A model generated the notes under the pieces. That model was not told the origin of the DNA. It ran no database searches and saw only the letters and a list, made by a program, of their open reading frames with translations. Shown here piece by piece: positions 28,608-37,877 of a DNA stretch of 64,000 nt (its first letter is position 1; every line of letters starts with the position of its first letter). The DNA lies in NCBI RefSeq assembly GCF_900105355.1, contig NZ_FNSC01000001.1:2728001-2792000 (forward strand), in the 5' to 3' direction. The stretch is from Pseudomonas anguilliseptica. GTDB lineage: Bacteria; Pseudomonadota; Gammaproteobacteria; Pseudomonadales; Pseudomonadaceae. Made by a program: the position numbers and the translations under genes.

Positions 28608-29896
28608 CAGGCGCTCTTCAGCTCGGCAAAGGCGCGCTCAGCGGCGTCCAGGGTGATTTTCAACTCGGCATCGCCGTGGGCGATGGAGGTGAAGCCGGCC
28701 TCGAAGGCGCTTGGTGCCAGGTACACGCCGCCCTCGAGCATCAGGTGGAAGAAGCGCTTGAAGCGCTCGGCATCGCTGGCCATCACATCATCAAAGGTGA
28801 CGATGTCGTCGGCACCGCTGAAGTACAGGCCGAACATGCCGCCCGCTTGAGTGGTGACAAATGGGATGCCGGCCGCATCGGCACGGTCCTGCAGGCCTTG
28901 CAGCATGCGGCTGGTGTAGTCGGTCAGTTCGGCATGGAAGCCTGGGCGTTTGATCAGGCGCAAAGTGGTCAGGCCGGCGGCCATGGCCAGCGGGTTACCC
29001 GACAGGGTGCCGGCCTGGTACACCGGGCCGAGTGGGGCGATGCAGTGCATGATTTCGCGTTTGCCGCCAAAACAGCCGACCGGCATGCCGCCGCCGATGA
29101 TCTTGCCGAAGGTAGTCAGGTCCGGGGTGACGCCGTAATACGCCTGGGCGCCGCCGAGGGCGACGCGGAAACCGGTCATCACTTCATCGAAGATCAGCAC
29201 CACGCCATGTTTGTCGCACTGTTCGCGCAGGCCTTGAAGGTAGCCCGGTGCCGGCGGCACGCAGTTCATATTGCCGGCCACCGGCTCGACGATGATGCAA
29301 GCGACGGTGGAGCCGACTTCGCTGAGCATCTGCTCAACCGCGGCCAGGTCATTGAAGGGCAGGGTCAGGGTGTGCTTGGCGAAATCCGCCGGCACGCCCG
29401 CGGAGCTCGGCACGCCCTGGGTCAGCAGGCCGGAGCCGGCTTTCACCAGCAGGCTGTCGGAGTGGCCGTGGTAGCAGCCTTCGAACTTGATGATGTTGTC
29501 GCGGCCGGTGTAGCCACGGGCCAGGCGGATGGCGCTCATGGTCGCCTCGGTGCCGGAGCTGACCATGCGTACCATGTCCATCGACGGCACCAGGCTGCAC
29601 ACCAGATCGGCCATCTCGGTTTCCATGGCGGTCGGTGCGCCGTAGGACAGGCCGTGCTGCAGCTGATTGCGCACCGCGTCGAGCACGTCCGGGTGGCTGT
29701 GGCCGAGGATCATCGGGCCCCATGAGCCGACGTAATCCACGTAGCGCTTGTCGTCTTCATCAGTGACGTAGGCACCTTCGGCGTGCTTGAAGAACAGCGG
29801 AGTGCCGCCGACGCTTTTGAAGGCGCGCACCGGCGAGTTGACGCCACCGGGGATGTGCTTCTGCGCGTTGGCGAAGAGGATTTCGGAACGGGACAT
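28607..29896 (-). CDS. hemL: Glutamate-1-semialdehyde 2,1-aminomutase
   Basis: 429 residues from the ATG giving [12 protein letters not shown]; an ATG five codons earlier is less likely. PLP aminotransferase fold: [33 protein letters not shown], the [13 protein letters not shown] acidic loop and the PLP lysine in [14 protein letters not shown]. It makes 5-aminolevulinate from glutamate-1-semialdehyde in the C5 route to heme, siroheme and cobalamin. thiE and thiD lie upstream on the same strand, 54 bases away. A cobalamin riboswitch is encoded elsewhere in the window (36949), so tetrapyrrole metabolism is represented twice. Confidence 0.97.
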   Translation of the reverse strand: MSRSEILFANAQKHIPGGVNSPVRAFKSVGGTPLFFKHAEGAYVTDEDDKRYVDYVGSWGPMILGHSHPDVLDAVRNQLQHGLSYGAPTAMETEMADLVCSLVPSMDMVRMVSSGTEATMSAIRLARGYTGRDNIIKFEGCYHGHSDSLLVKAGSGLLTQGVPSSAGVPADFAKHTLTLPFNDLAAVEQMLSEVGSTVACIIVEPVAGNMNCVPPAPGYLQGLREQCDKHGVVLIFDEVMTGFRVALGGAQAYYGVTPDLTTFGKIIGGGMPVGCFGGKREIMHCIAPLGPVYQAGTLSGNPLAMAAGLTTLRLIKRPGFHAELTDYTSRMLQGLQDRADAAGIPFVTTQAGGMFGLYFSGADDIVTFDDVMASDAERFKRFFHLMLEGGVYLAPSAFEAGFTSIAHGDAELKITLDAAERAFAELKSA

Positions 29897-29950
29897 GGCA
29901 GGGCCTCTCAAGCAGGGAGTTGGGGCGAGCCGGGCCGCCCCTTAATAACG

Positions 29951-30577
29951 TTAGTTAGATGTGAACAGGGCGCTAAAGGCGCGGGCGCGGCGCTCGACTT
30001 CAGCAGCCGAGTCGGCGCCAAACAGGCCGTGCACTACGGCAACCATGCTGGCGCCGTGGGCAACCAGCTCGGGGGCGTTATCCAGAGTCACGCCGCCAAT
30101 GGCAACAATCGGCAGGTTGACCTTGGTTTTCGCCGCCGCCAGTAGCTCGACATCAGCCGCCGGTGCGCCGGGCTTGGTGGTGGAATTAAAGAAGCGGCCG
30201 AAGGCGACATAGCTGGCGCCTTCCTTGGCGGCGGCTTCGGCCAGCTCCAATTGGGCGTGGCAGGTGCCGCCGATGATGGCCTGGCGGCCCAGCAGGGCAC
30301 GGGCGGCAGACAGCGAGCCGTCGCCCTGGCCTAGGTGCAGGCCGACGCCTAGGCGCGCTGCCAGTTCGGCATCGTCATTGACGATCAGTGCAGCGCCATA
30401 GCGGTTGCACAGTTCACGCAGGGTTTCGGCTTCACGCAGGCGACGGGCGTTATCGGTGGATTTGTCGCGGTATTGCAGCAGCGTCGCGCCGCCCTTGAGG
30501 GCCGCTTCGACGTAGGGCAGCAATCTGCCCTTGAGCAGTTCGCTGTCGGTGATGGCATACAGGCCACGCAGTTTCAT
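29951..30577 (-). CDS. thiE: Thiamine-phosphate synthase
   Basis: 208 residues. TIM-barrel with ITDSELL at the N-terminus, [15 protein letters not shown] (pyrophosphate/pyrimidine site), [53 protein letters not shown] and [12 protein letters not shown]. It joins HMP-PP to the thiazole phosphate to form thiamine phosphate. It follows thiD by 13 bases and precedes hemL. No TPP riboswitch element is seen upstream of thiD or thiE, so the genes may not be controlled by thiamine through that route. Confidence 0.96.
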   Translation of the reverse strand: MKLRGLYAITDSELLKGRLLPYVEAALKGGATLLQYRDKSTDNARRLREAETLRELCNRYGAALIVNDDAELAARLGVGLHLGQGDGSLSAARALLGRQAIIGGTCHAQLELAEAAAKEGASYVAFGRFFNSTTKPGAPAADVELLAAAKTKVNLPIVAIGGVTLDNAPELVAHGASMVAVVHGLFGADSAAEVERRARAFSALFTSN

Positions 30578-30590
30578 CGCAAACTCTCCA

Positions 30591-31385
30591 TCAAGAGAGG
30601 TCTAGCGGCAGGCGGCGCGGAATGTACTGGCCATGGCCAGGCTGTTCGGCGTCGCGCAGGGTGCGCCAGGTGTAATCAAGGGCGAACTGCACGGCGCTGA
30701 CCAGTTCCTGGCCCAATGCCAGGCGACCGGCCAGGGTGCTGGCCAGGGTGCAGCCGGAGCCGTGGTAGCTGCCGGGCAGGCGCTGGCAGGTAAAGGTGTG
30801 GCGGCTGCCGTCACGACTATAGAGACGGTTGTGCACTTCGTGCTCATCGCCATGACCGCCGGTGATCAGCAGGTGCTGGATATAGGGCAGCAATTTGTCG
30901 GCGCACTCATCGGCCGTGCCATCCGGCAGTTCGGCGAGGATGCGCGCTTCCGGCAGATTCGGCGTGGCGATGGTCGAGACGGCGAACAAACGCTCGCGCA
31001 TGGCATAGCCGACTTCGTCCTTGCCCAGTGCGCCGCCGCCACCGGCACGCAGCACCGGGTCGCAGACCAGCGGAATACCCGGGAGGCGTTGCATGATTTC
31101 CAGTACGGTTTCGACCATCTCGACCGAGCCGAGCATGCCCAGCTTTACGGCTTCGACCGGCAGGTCATTGATCACCGCATTGGCCTGGGCCAAGACCCAG
31201 TCGCGGTCGAGCACGCGGAAGTCGGAAACGTTGACGGTGTCCTGCACGGTCAGCGCGGTCACGGTAGGAGCGGCGTGACAGCCTTGGGCGAGCAGGGCTT
31301 CGATATCGGCTTGCAGGCCGGCACCACCACTGGGGTCATGACCGGACAGGCACAGCACTACGGGGCGAGAGGTAGGCGTTTTCAT
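30591..31385 (-). CDS. thiD: Hydroxymethylpyrimidine / phosphomethylpyrimidine kinase
   Basis: 264 residues from ATG 31385 ([31 protein letters not shown]), the standard start. Ribokinase-like fold: [38 protein letters not shown], and the C-terminal anion hole [18 protein letters not shown] with its catalytic Asp position replaced in the usual family manner. It phosphorylates HMP to HMP-P and HMP-PP for thiamine synthesis. thiD-thiE-hemL are on one strand and could be one transcript. The divergent neighbour is ladS, 247 bases away. Confidence 0.95.
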   Translation of the reverse strand: MKTPTSRPVVLCLSGHDPSGGAGLQADIEALLAQGCHAAPTVTALTVQDTVNVSDFRVLDRDWVLAQANAVINDLPVEAVKLGMLGSVEMVETVLEIMQRLPGIPLVCDPVLRAGGGGALGKDEVGYAMRERLFAVSTIATPNLPEARILAELPDGTADECADKLLPYIQHLLITGGHGDEHEVHNRLYSRDGSRHTFTCQRLPGSYHGSGCTLASTLAGRLALGQELVSAVQFALDYTWRTLRDAEQPGHGQYIPRRLPLDLS

Positions 31386-31632
31386 GGTGCGCGAGCTTAC
31401 CACCAAACCACGGTTTGCAGACCCCGCAACGCCAGGAAAGCCAGCCGGCCGGACGATCTGTCGCATGTCGACACCGGGCTGTTGCCTCAACCTGCGAAGG
31501 GCAAAAATCTCAATACAGTTCAGGTTTTTCCTGGGGCTCTGGCGCAAGGGCCTATGCTAGAGTGCTAGCATCCAAATACACCGCTGCTAGCAACGCTACC
31601 TAGGCGTTGCCGGCTTACTCTGGCTGAGTTGC

Positions 31633-34014
31633 ATGCACTACATCCTTCTCTGTTTCTTCATGCTGGTGCCAGGGTTGGCCGGGGCATTGGTTTTTGACGA
31701 AAACACCCGCAGCCTGCCGCTCGGCAAGGCTATGTCGGTGTTTGAGGATGTGCGTGGCGATGCCAGCATTGAAGACATCACCTCGCCGGCCCTGCAAGCC
31801 AGTTTCCGTCAGCATGACAAGGGTGTACTGAACGCCGGTTATTCGCGTTCGGTGTTCTGGTTACGCCTGGATCTGGAATACCGCCCGCAGCGGGCAACAG
31901 GCACACGGCCCTGGTTGCTGGAACTAGCCTATCCACCGCTCGATCATGTGCAGCTGTATCTGCCCGATGCGCAGGGACGCTACCAGATGAGTCAGCACAC
32001 CGGCGATGCCTTGCCGTTCTCCAGCCGTGAGATCAAACAGCACAACTATGTGTTCGAACTGCAATTGCCGCCGGCGCAGCAGCAAAGCGTCTATTTGCGC
32101 CTGGAAAGCCAGGGCTCGATCCAGGCACCGCTGACCCTCTGGGCGCCCAACGCCTACCTGGAAGAACAACCGGCGCGCATCTATGTGCTGGGCATCATCT
32201 ACGGCGTACTGCTGGTGATGCTGATCTACAACCTGTTTATCTTCCTCAGCGTACGCGACACCAGCTACCTGTATTATATCCTCTATATCGCCTCGTTCGG
32301 CTTCTATCAGCTGTCGGTCAACGGCGCAGCCATCGAGTACTTTTGGCCCAACAGCCCCTGGTGGGCGAACGCTGCGACGCCCTTCCTGATTGGTGCGGCG
32401 GCGTTGTTTGGTTGTCAGTTCGCCCGCAGCTTTCTGCATACCGCCGAGCACAGTCCCTGGGTCGACCGCGCCCTGTTGCTGATGATGGCCTCGGGCGTGT
32501 TGGTGATGACGCTGGCGCTGACGGCCAGTTACGCCCTGTCGCTGCGTCTGGCCACCTACCTGGCATTGGGCTTTACCGTGGTGATCTTCAGCGCTGGCAT
32601 CCTCGCCTGGATGCGCGGCATGCGCGTGGCGCGTTATTTCATCATCGCCTGGACCGCCTTTCTCGCCGGCGGGATGATCAATACGCTGATGGTGTTGGGC
32701 TACCTGCCCAACATGTTCCTCACCATGTACGCCAGCCAGATCGGTTCTGCGCTGGAAGTGGGTCTGCTCTCGTTGGCACTGGCCGACCGCATCAATGCGA
32801 TGAAGGAGGAGCGCACGCGCATCCTGCAGGAGGCCGGGCTCAAACTTGAAGCCTTCAACCAGGAACTGGCCAACAGCAACCGCCTCAAGGATGAATTCCT
32901 CGCTACCGTCACCCACGAGCTGCGCACGCCGATGAATGGGGTGATCGGTTCGCTGGAACTGATGCAGATGCTTGAGCTCGACGGCGAGCTGGCGCATTAC
33001 CAGCGCACGGCAGCGAGCTCGGCCCGCGACATGATGCGCATGGTCAATGACATCCTCGCCCTCACCGAGCTGCAGGCTGGGCGCCTGTACCCACGGCGCG
33101 AACCGTTCAGCCTGCGCGGCCTGTTCGATGGCTTGCGTGCGCAGTACGCCCCGCGCGCCGAAGAAAAGGGCCTGCGCTTTGTGCTTGAGCTGGATGACAG
33201 CCTGCCCGACATCCTTGAGGGCGACGCCAGCAAGCTGGTGCAAAGCCTCAGCTGCCTGCTGGATAACGCCATCAAGTTCACCCAGCATGGCGAAGTGCGG
33301 GTACGTGTCAGTCGTGGCGGTGCGGCCAGCGATATTCTGCCGCTGCGTATCGAGGTGATCGACAGCGGTGTGGGTTTCGCGGTGCCTGCCGACGGCAAGC
33401 TGTATCAGCGCTTCCAGCAACTGGACGGCTCGATGACCCGCGAGTACGGCGGCCTGGGCATCGGTCTGGCGATCTGCCGGCAACTGGTCGATCTGCTCGG
33501 CGGTGATCTCAGCCATGAATCCCAGCCAGGGCAGGGCAGCTGTTTCCGTCTGGAGCTGCCGCTGGCCTTGCCGGTGCAGATGACTACTCCAGCCGCCGTC
33601 GTGCTGCGCGCCGCCGGTCCGGCGCTGCGCGCGCCGGAGCAGTGCACGGTACTGATCGTCGAGGACAACGCGATCAACCAGCTGGTGACCCGCGGCATGC
33701 TGCTCGAGCTGGGCTATCAGGTGCGCACCGCTGATAACGGCGCTGAGGCCCTTGAGGTGCTGCGTAACGAAACCATCGACGCGGTGCTGCTGGATTGCCA
33801 GATGCCGGTGATGGACGGTTTTGCCACCTGCCGGGCGCTGCGCAATCTGCCCGGCTGCCAGCTGCTGCCGGTGCTCGCGATCACCGCCCACAGCCACAGC
33901 GGCGACCGCGAGCGCTGCCTGGCCGCCGGCATGAGCGATTACCTGGCCAAACCGGTGAAGTTCGAGCAGCTGCGCAATCTATTGCATGACTGGGTGCTCT
34001 GCCGCGAGTCCTGA
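31633..34014 (+). CDS. ladS: Hybrid sensor histidine kinase LadS
   Basis: 793 residues, the length and layout of LadS. After a signal peptide (residues 1-18) comes a periplasmic 7TMR-DISMED2 domain (about 20-170, sugar-binding-like), a seven-helix 7TM-DISM region (about 180-385), a HisKA dimerisation domain with phospho-His428 in THELRTPMN, an ATPase domain with LDNAIKFTQHGEV and GGLGIGLAIC, and a C-terminal receiver with Asp721 in LLDCQMPVMDG. In P. aeruginosa LadS acts with GacS and RetS to control the sRNAs RsmY/Z and hence biofilm and type III/VI secretion. The neighbour order thiD-ladS-TetR matches that genome as I recall. Confidence 0.94.
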   Translation: MHYILLCFFMLVPGLAGALVFDENTRSLPLGKAMSVFEDVRGDASIEDITSPALQASFRQHDKGVLNAGYSRSVFWLRLDLEYRPQRATGTRPWLLELAYPPLDHVQLYLPDAQGRYQMSQHTGDALPFSSREIKQHNYVFELQLPPAQQQSVYLRLESQGSIQAPLTLWAPNAYLEEQPARIYVLGIIYGVLLVMLIYNLFIFLSVRDTSYLYYILYIASFGFYQLSVNGAAIEYFWPNSPWWANAATPFLIGAAALFGCQFARSFLHTAEHSPWVDRALLLMMASGVLVMTLALTASYALSLRLATYLALGFTVVIFSAGILAWMRGMRVARYFIIAWTAFLAGGMINTLMVLGYLPNMFLTMYASQIGSALEVGLLSLALADRINAMKEERTRILQEAGLKLEAFNQELANSNRLKDEFLATVTHELRTPMNGVIGSLELMQMLELDGELAHYQRTAASSARDMMRMVNDILALTELQAGRLYPRREPFSLRGLFDGLRAQYAPRAEEKGLRFVLELDDSLPDILEGDASKLVQSLSCLLDNAIKFTQHGEVRVRVSRGGAASDILPLRIEVIDSGVGFAVPADGKLYQRFQQLDGSMTREYGGLGIGLAICRQLVDLLGGDLSHESQPGQGSCFRLELPLALPVQMTTPAAVVLRAAGPALRAPEQCTVLIVEDNAINQLVTRGMLLELGYQVRTADNGAEALEVLRNETIDAVLLDCQMPVMDGFATCRALRNLPGCQLLPVLAITAHSHSGDRERCLAAGMSDYLAKPVKFEQLRNLLHDWVLCRES

Positions 34015-34088
34015 TCGCATGAGGTGTATACGCCAGCAGCTGGCCAATATGCCCGCTGTTGTGCCCGGAATCGCCCTTTAGTCAAGCT

Positions 34089-34130
34089 CTGAATCCTGAT
34101 TCACTTGGGTAATAGTGAATCAGGATTCAG
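34089..34130 (+). promoter_or_regulatory. Palindromic operator, probably of the adjacent TetR regulator
   Basis: CTGAATCCTGATTCAC (34089-34104) and GTGAATCAGGATTCAG (34115-34130) are perfect 16-base inverted repeats around TTGGGTAATA. They lie three bases before the ATG of the TetR gene (34134), so bound regulator would block its own expression and that of the acyl-CoA dehydrogenase gene downstream. The same sequence could also fold as an RNA hairpin. Confidence 0.8.
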
Positions 34131-34133
34131 ACC

Positions 34134-34787
34134 ATGGCCTATCGCACCACTGCACTGCGTATCGACCGCGATCAGGCGCTGCGCGAACGGATCATCAGCG
34201 CTGCCTTGGCGCGGGTGGCCGAAGGCGGCTTTGCCGCGCTGACCATGCAGGCGCTGGCTGAGGATGTCGGCATTGCCACCGGCAGCCTGTACCGCCATGT
34301 GCAGAACAAGGGCGAGCTGGCGGCGGAAGTGTTTGCCGTGGCCAGCCAGCGCGAGGTCGATGCTCTGGCCGCCATCGTACGTGGGGCGGGTAGCCCGGTG
34401 CAGCGTCTGGCTGCCGGGCTGGAGCGCTTTGCCGCGCGCGCCTGGGACAGCCGGCGGCTGGCCTTCGCCCTGATCGCCGAGCCGGTCGATGCGCAAGTCG
34501 ATGAACAGCGCCTGCTCTACCGTGAAGCCTACGCCGAGCTGTTTGTCGAGCTGTTGCAGGAGGGCGTGGCCGCTGGTCAGTTCCACGTGCAGCAGATCAA
34601 CCTGATTGCTGCCTGCCTGGTCGGCGCCATTGCCGAGGCCCTGGTCGGGCCGTTATCGCCGCCAGCACGTGCGGCCCGCGAAGCCGGTTATCCCGCCCCC
34701 AGCCTGGCTGAAGTCAGCCAGGCCCTGACCACCTTTTGTCTACGCGCCGTGGGCGCCAAATTGCCTGCAGAGGAGCCTCAACCATGA
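34134..34787 (+). CDS. TetR/AcrR-family transcriptional regulator
   Basis: 217 residues. The N-terminal helix-turn-helix is clear: RERIISAALARVAEGGFAALTMQALAEDVGIATGSLYRHVQNKGELAAEVF (split by the helices). The C-terminal ligand-binding part is variable and helical. It probably senses an acyl-CoA or fatty acid, because the next genes encode an acyl-CoA dehydrogenase (overlapping ATGA at 34784) and a thioesterase. A 42-base palindrome directly in front of the start (34089-34130) is the likely autoregulatory operator. The position after ladS agrees with P. aeruginosa gene order from memory. Confidence 0.93.
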   Translation: MAYRTTALRIDRDQALRERIISAALARVAEGGFAALTMQALAEDVGIATGSLYRHVQNKGELAAEVFAVASQREVDALAAIVRGAGSPVQRLAAGLERFAARAWDSRRLAFALIAEPVDAQVDEQRLLYREAYAELFVELLQEGVAAGQFHVQQINLIAACLVGAIAEALVGPLSPPARAAREAGYPAPSLAEVSQALTTFCLRAVGAKLPAEEPQP

Positions 34788-36436
34788 ATGCCAGCCAACA
34801 CGCCGAAACCCATGAAGTGTTCAACCAGGTGCCGCCGCTGGATGGCGCCAACCTGTACCGCGTTGACCTGCCGCTGCAGGAGTGGACCAAGTGCTTCGGC
34901 GGCGGCTGGGCCGAGCAGCGCCTGGATGTGTATGGCGGCCTGGCGGGCGGCAAGTTGATGGCCGCAGGCTTTCTCGCCAACGAAAACAAGCCGGTGTTCA
35001 AGAGCCATGACCGCTATGGCCATCGTGCCGATCTGGTGGAGTTTCACCCGGCCTATCACCAACTGATGAGTGCGGCCATTGAACACGGCCTGCCGTCCAT
35101 GCCCTGGACCGATCCGCGCGCAGGCGCCCAGGTGGCGCGCGCCGCCATGAGCTACCTGCACAGCCAGGCCGAGGCCGGTAGCGGTTGCCCGCTGACCATG
35201 ACCTTCGCCAGTGTGCCGGCGCTCAAGCTGCAGGCCGATGTGGCCGAGAAGTGGCTACCGAAAATCCTCTCGACTCAATACGACCCGCGCAATCTGCCGA
35301 TCGAGCAGAAAACCGGTGCGACCATCGGCATGGCCATGACCGAGAAGCAGGGCGGCACCGACGTGCGTGCCAACACCACGCGCGCCTACCCGGTTGGCCT
35401 CGGTGGCTCGGGCCAGGCCTATGAGCTGGTCGGGCACAAGTGGTTCTGCTCGGCGCCGATGTGCGATGCCTTCCTGACCCTGGCGTATACCGACAAGGGC
35501 CTGACCTGCTTTCTGCTGCCGCGCCACCGCCCGGACGGCACGCGCAACGAGTTCTATATCCAGCGTCTGAAGAACAAGCTGGGTAACTGGTCGAACGCCT
35601 CCAGTGAAGTGGAGTTTCGAGGCGCGCTGGCCTGGATGGTTGGCGAGGAAGGTCGTGGTGTGCCGACCATTATCGAAATGGTCGCGCTGACCCGCTTCGA
35701 CTGCATGATTGGCTCCAGCGCGCTGATGCGTCAGGCCCTGACTCAGGCCGCGCATCACTGCGCGCACCGTCAGGTTGGGGGGCGGGTACTCAGCGAGCAG
35801 CCGCTGATGCAGAACGTACTGGCTGACCTGGCCCTGGAAAGCGAAGCGGCGCTGGCGCTGACCATGCGCATGGGCAAGGCGCTGGATAACCCGCACGATG
35901 AGCAGGAAGACAAGTTCGCTCGCCTGGTCACCGCCGTGGGCAAGTATTGGATCTGCAAACGCGCGCCGGCCATGATCAACGAGGCTGCCGAGTGCATGGG
36001 CGGTGCCGGGTATGTCGAGGACACCATCCTCCCAAGGCTGTACCGCGAAGCACCGGTCAACTCGACCTGGGAAGGTTCGGGCAACGTGCAGTGCCTGGAC
36101 GTGCTGCGCGCGCTGTCCAAGGAGCCGGGCGTGCTTGATGCGCTGTTCCATGAGCTCGGCGACGGTCACGGCGATGCGCTGCTGAAAGCCCATATTGCGC
36201 AACTGCAGGCAGATTTCCGTGACACCGCCGATATCCAGTACCGCGCCCGTCAGCTCACCGAAGATGTGGCTCTGGCGCTGCAGGCCAAACTGCTGCTGGA
36301 AGCCGGCAATGCCGAGGTCTCCGATGCCTTTATCGCCAGTCGTCTGGGTGGTCAGGGCGGGCGGGTCTACGGCACCCTGCCGCGTGGGGTGAATGTCGAA
36401 GCGCTGGTGGCGCGCAGTACGCCGCACCTGATCTGA
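34784..36436 (+). CDS. Acyl-CoA dehydrogenase (AidB / long isovaleryl-type)
   Basis: 550 residues from ATG 34784 overlapping the TetR stop. The N-terminal extension of about 180 residues is typical of the AidB-like subgroup rather than ordinary acyl-CoA dehydrogenases (about 380). Flavin-binding motifs are AMTEKQGGTDVRANTT, HKWFCSAP and AWMVGEEGRGVPTIIEMV, and the C-terminal domain holds INEAAECMGGAGYVEDTILPRLYREAPVNSTWEGSGNVQCLD with the FAD-contacting GGAGY. The likely reaction is oxidation of a branched or aryl acyl-CoA using FAD. It is in an operon with the TetR gene and a thioesterase. Confidence 0.93.
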   Translation: MNASQHAETHEVFNQVPPLDGANLYRVDLPLQEWTKCFGGGWAEQRLDVYGGLAGGKLMAAGFLANENKPVFKSHDRYGHRADLVEFHPAYHQLMSAAIEHGLPSMPWTDPRAGAQVARAAMSYLHSQAEAGSGCPLTMTFASVPALKLQADVAEKWLPKILSTQYDPRNLPIEQKTGATIGMAMTEKQGGTDVRANTTRAYPVGLGGSGQAYELVGHKWFCSAPMCDAFLTLAYTDKGLTCFLLPRHRPDGTRNEFYIQRLKNKLGNWSNASSEVEFRGALAWMVGEEGRGVPTIIEMVALTRFDCMIGSSALMRQALTQAAHHCAHRQVGGRVLSEQPLMQNVLADLALESEAALALTMRMGKALDNPHDEQEDKFARLVTAVGKYWICKRAPAMINEAAECMGGAGYVEDTILPRLYREAPVNSTWEGSGNVQCLDVLRALSKEPGVLDALFHELGDGHGDALLKAHIAQLQADFRDTADIQYRARQLTEDVALALQAKLLLEAGNAEVSDAFIASRLGGQGGRVYGTLPRGVNVEALVARSTPHLI

Positions 36437-36445
36437 GGCCTGAAC

Positions 36446-36901
36446 ATGCACGGCAGTCTGTTTGAGCGGTTGAAGGTCTGGCTGACCGGCGATATTGCGG
36501 CGGATTACGGTATCTCCCAGCTGCAGGCCGCAGCCGGGGTGGCGAGCTTCAGCAGTCAGCCGCCGGCCGTGCACTTCAATCCGCTTGGCGGTGTGCATGG
36601 CGGCTATACCGCCACGCTGTTCGATGCGGCGTTGGGGTTGGCGGTGTATTCGCAGGCCAGTGCCTCGGAGGTCTACGTGACCGCCAGCCTGCAGGCGAAT
36701 TACCTGCGCCCGATTGGCCTTGCGGCTTTGCCGCTACGTACTGAAGCCTGCGTGCAGCAGCGCGAAGGGCGAGAGGTCGCGGTGCAGGCCACGCTGCACG
36801 ATGCTCAGGGGCTGCTGTGCGCCACTGCCAATGGCGTCTTCACCTGCTTGCGTCATACGGCGTCAGGCGCTACCCAGTCCGTTGGTTTGCCTGCGCGGTA
36901 A
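36446..36901 (+). CDS. PaaI-type hotdog thioesterase
   Basis: 151 residues. The single hotdog domain has NPLGGVHGGYTATLFDAALGLAVYSQ (the Gly-rich catalytic HGGxxxxxxD region), followed by VTASLQANYLRPI and a long edge strand ending in ANGVFTCLR. It should hydrolyse an acyl-CoA thioester, with acetyl- or phenylacetyl-CoA relatives as models. It begins 9 bases after the acyl-CoA dehydrogenase stop and belongs to the same operon, giving a TetR / dehydrogenase / thioesterase unit. The substrate is unknown. Confidence 0.88.
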   Translation: MHGSLFERLKVWLTGDIAADYGISQLQAAAGVASFSSQPPAVHFNPLGGVHGGYTATLFDAALGLAVYSQASASEVYVTASLQANYLRPIGLAALPLRTEACVQQREGREVAVQATLHDAQGLLCATANGVFTCLRHTASGATQSVGLPAR

Positions 36902-36948
36902 ACGTCGGGCTCTGTCATTTCTCGCGGCCGCCGGGTAAGGTGGCCGCC

Positions 36949-37122
36949 GATGGTTCCAGCCCGTGTGATGCGGCTGGATGAAAAGGGAACAGGGTGAAGC
37001 GCACGTCGCCAATGCCCTGGCTGCCCCCGCAACTGTAAACGGCGAGCGAAGCCCAGATGCCACTGACTGCAAGGTCGGGAAGGCGGGCGCAGTGTCAAGC
37101 CGTGAGCCAGGAGACCTGCCAT
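36949..37122 (+). promoter_or_regulatory. Cobalamin riboswitch
   Basis: The sequence has the conserved order of the B12 aptamer: GGTTCC near the start, AAAAGGGAAC, GGTGAAGC, AATGCCCTGGCTGCCCCCG with the B12-box core, CAACTGTAAACGGCGAGCGA, GCCACTGACTGC, GGGAAGGCGGGC, and AAGCCGTGAGCCAGGAGACC. It lies 70 bases before the start of the permease gene at 37193. A terminator hairpin with T run is not evident, so control may be at translation. It would lower expression when adenosylcobalamin is plentiful. Confidence 0.93.
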
Positions 37123-37192
37123 CGAAGCCGGGCGCTTATGCCCATCCCCTCAATCCGGATCATCGCGCGGTGGGCGCGGTACAGGAATCTCT

Positions 37193-37873
37193 ATGCACAT
37201 CGAACCAGAAGTCGTTACTGGCGCCAAAATCTTCCTCGGCTATGCAACCGCCGCAGGTGCCTTTGGCCTTTGCGCCAAGCTTGCGCTCGACAGCGTGCGT
37301 GACAATGGCGGCGCTGCCGCCCTGGCATTACGCAGCGTGCTGACCACTGCTCTGGTGTTCTGCTTCTTTGAAGTATTTCCGCACCACGCGGTCGGGGTTT
37401 CCGAGGTGCATCTGATCCTCGGTTCGACCCTGCTGCTGCTGTTCGGCGCCGGTGCTACGGCTGTTGGTCTGGCGCTCGGCCTGCTCCTGCAGGGGCTGCT
37501 GTTCGCTCAGTTCGACCTGCCGCAATACGGCATGAACGTCACTACGCTGCTGGTGCCGCTGTGGGCTATCAGTGTGCTGGCCAAGCGCATTATCGCGCCG
37601 GGTACTGCCTATGTGGACCTCTCCTACAAGCAGGCGCTGGCGCTGTCGACGGCCTATCAGGGCGGCATCGTCGCCTGGGTCGGCTTCTGGGCGTTCTACG
37701 GCAACGGCTTCTCCGGCGAGAACCTGGCGGCCGTGGGCAGTTTTGGCCTGGCCTATATGAGCGTGATCCTGATCGAGCCGCTGGTCGATCTGGGTGTGTT
37801 GGCCGCTGCCAAGGCGCTGTCCGCGTATAGCCGTGGGCCGTTGTTCAACTCGCGCCTGCATCAACCGGCCTGA
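37193..37873 (+). CDS. CbiM-like cobalt permease (energy-coupling factor S-component type)
   Basis: 226 residues, mainly hydrophobic with about six spans. The mature N-terminus is MHIEPE: in the CbiM/NikM family the N-terminal amine, His2 and an internal His bind the metal, and here His2 is kept, with His73 in VGVSEVHLILGS as the internal candidate. This also fixes the ATG at 37193, because the family needs Met1-His2. It lies under a cobalamin riboswitch, so it is most likely a cobalt importer feeding B12 synthesis. No CbiN, CbiQ or CbiO gene follows; the neighbours are a secreted protein and amn. It may use partners encoded elsewhere or act alone. Confidence 0.85.
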   Translation: MHIEPEVVTGAKIFLGYATAAGAFGLCAKLALDSVRDNGGAAALALRSVLTTALVFCFFEVFPHHAVGVSEVHLILGSTLLLLFGAGATAVGLALGLLLQGLLFAQFDLPQYGMNVTTLLVPLWAISVLAKRIIAPGTAYVDLSYKQALALSTAYQGGIVAWVGFWAFYGNGFSGENLAAVGSFGLAYMSVILIEPLVDLGVLAAAKALSAYSRGPLFNSRLHQPA

Positions 37874-37877
37874 TTGA

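Noticed and set aside
31386..31632. TPP riboswitch upstream of thiD
   Set aside because: The conserved thi-box elements were not found in the 247 bases between thiD and ladS, nor before thiE.
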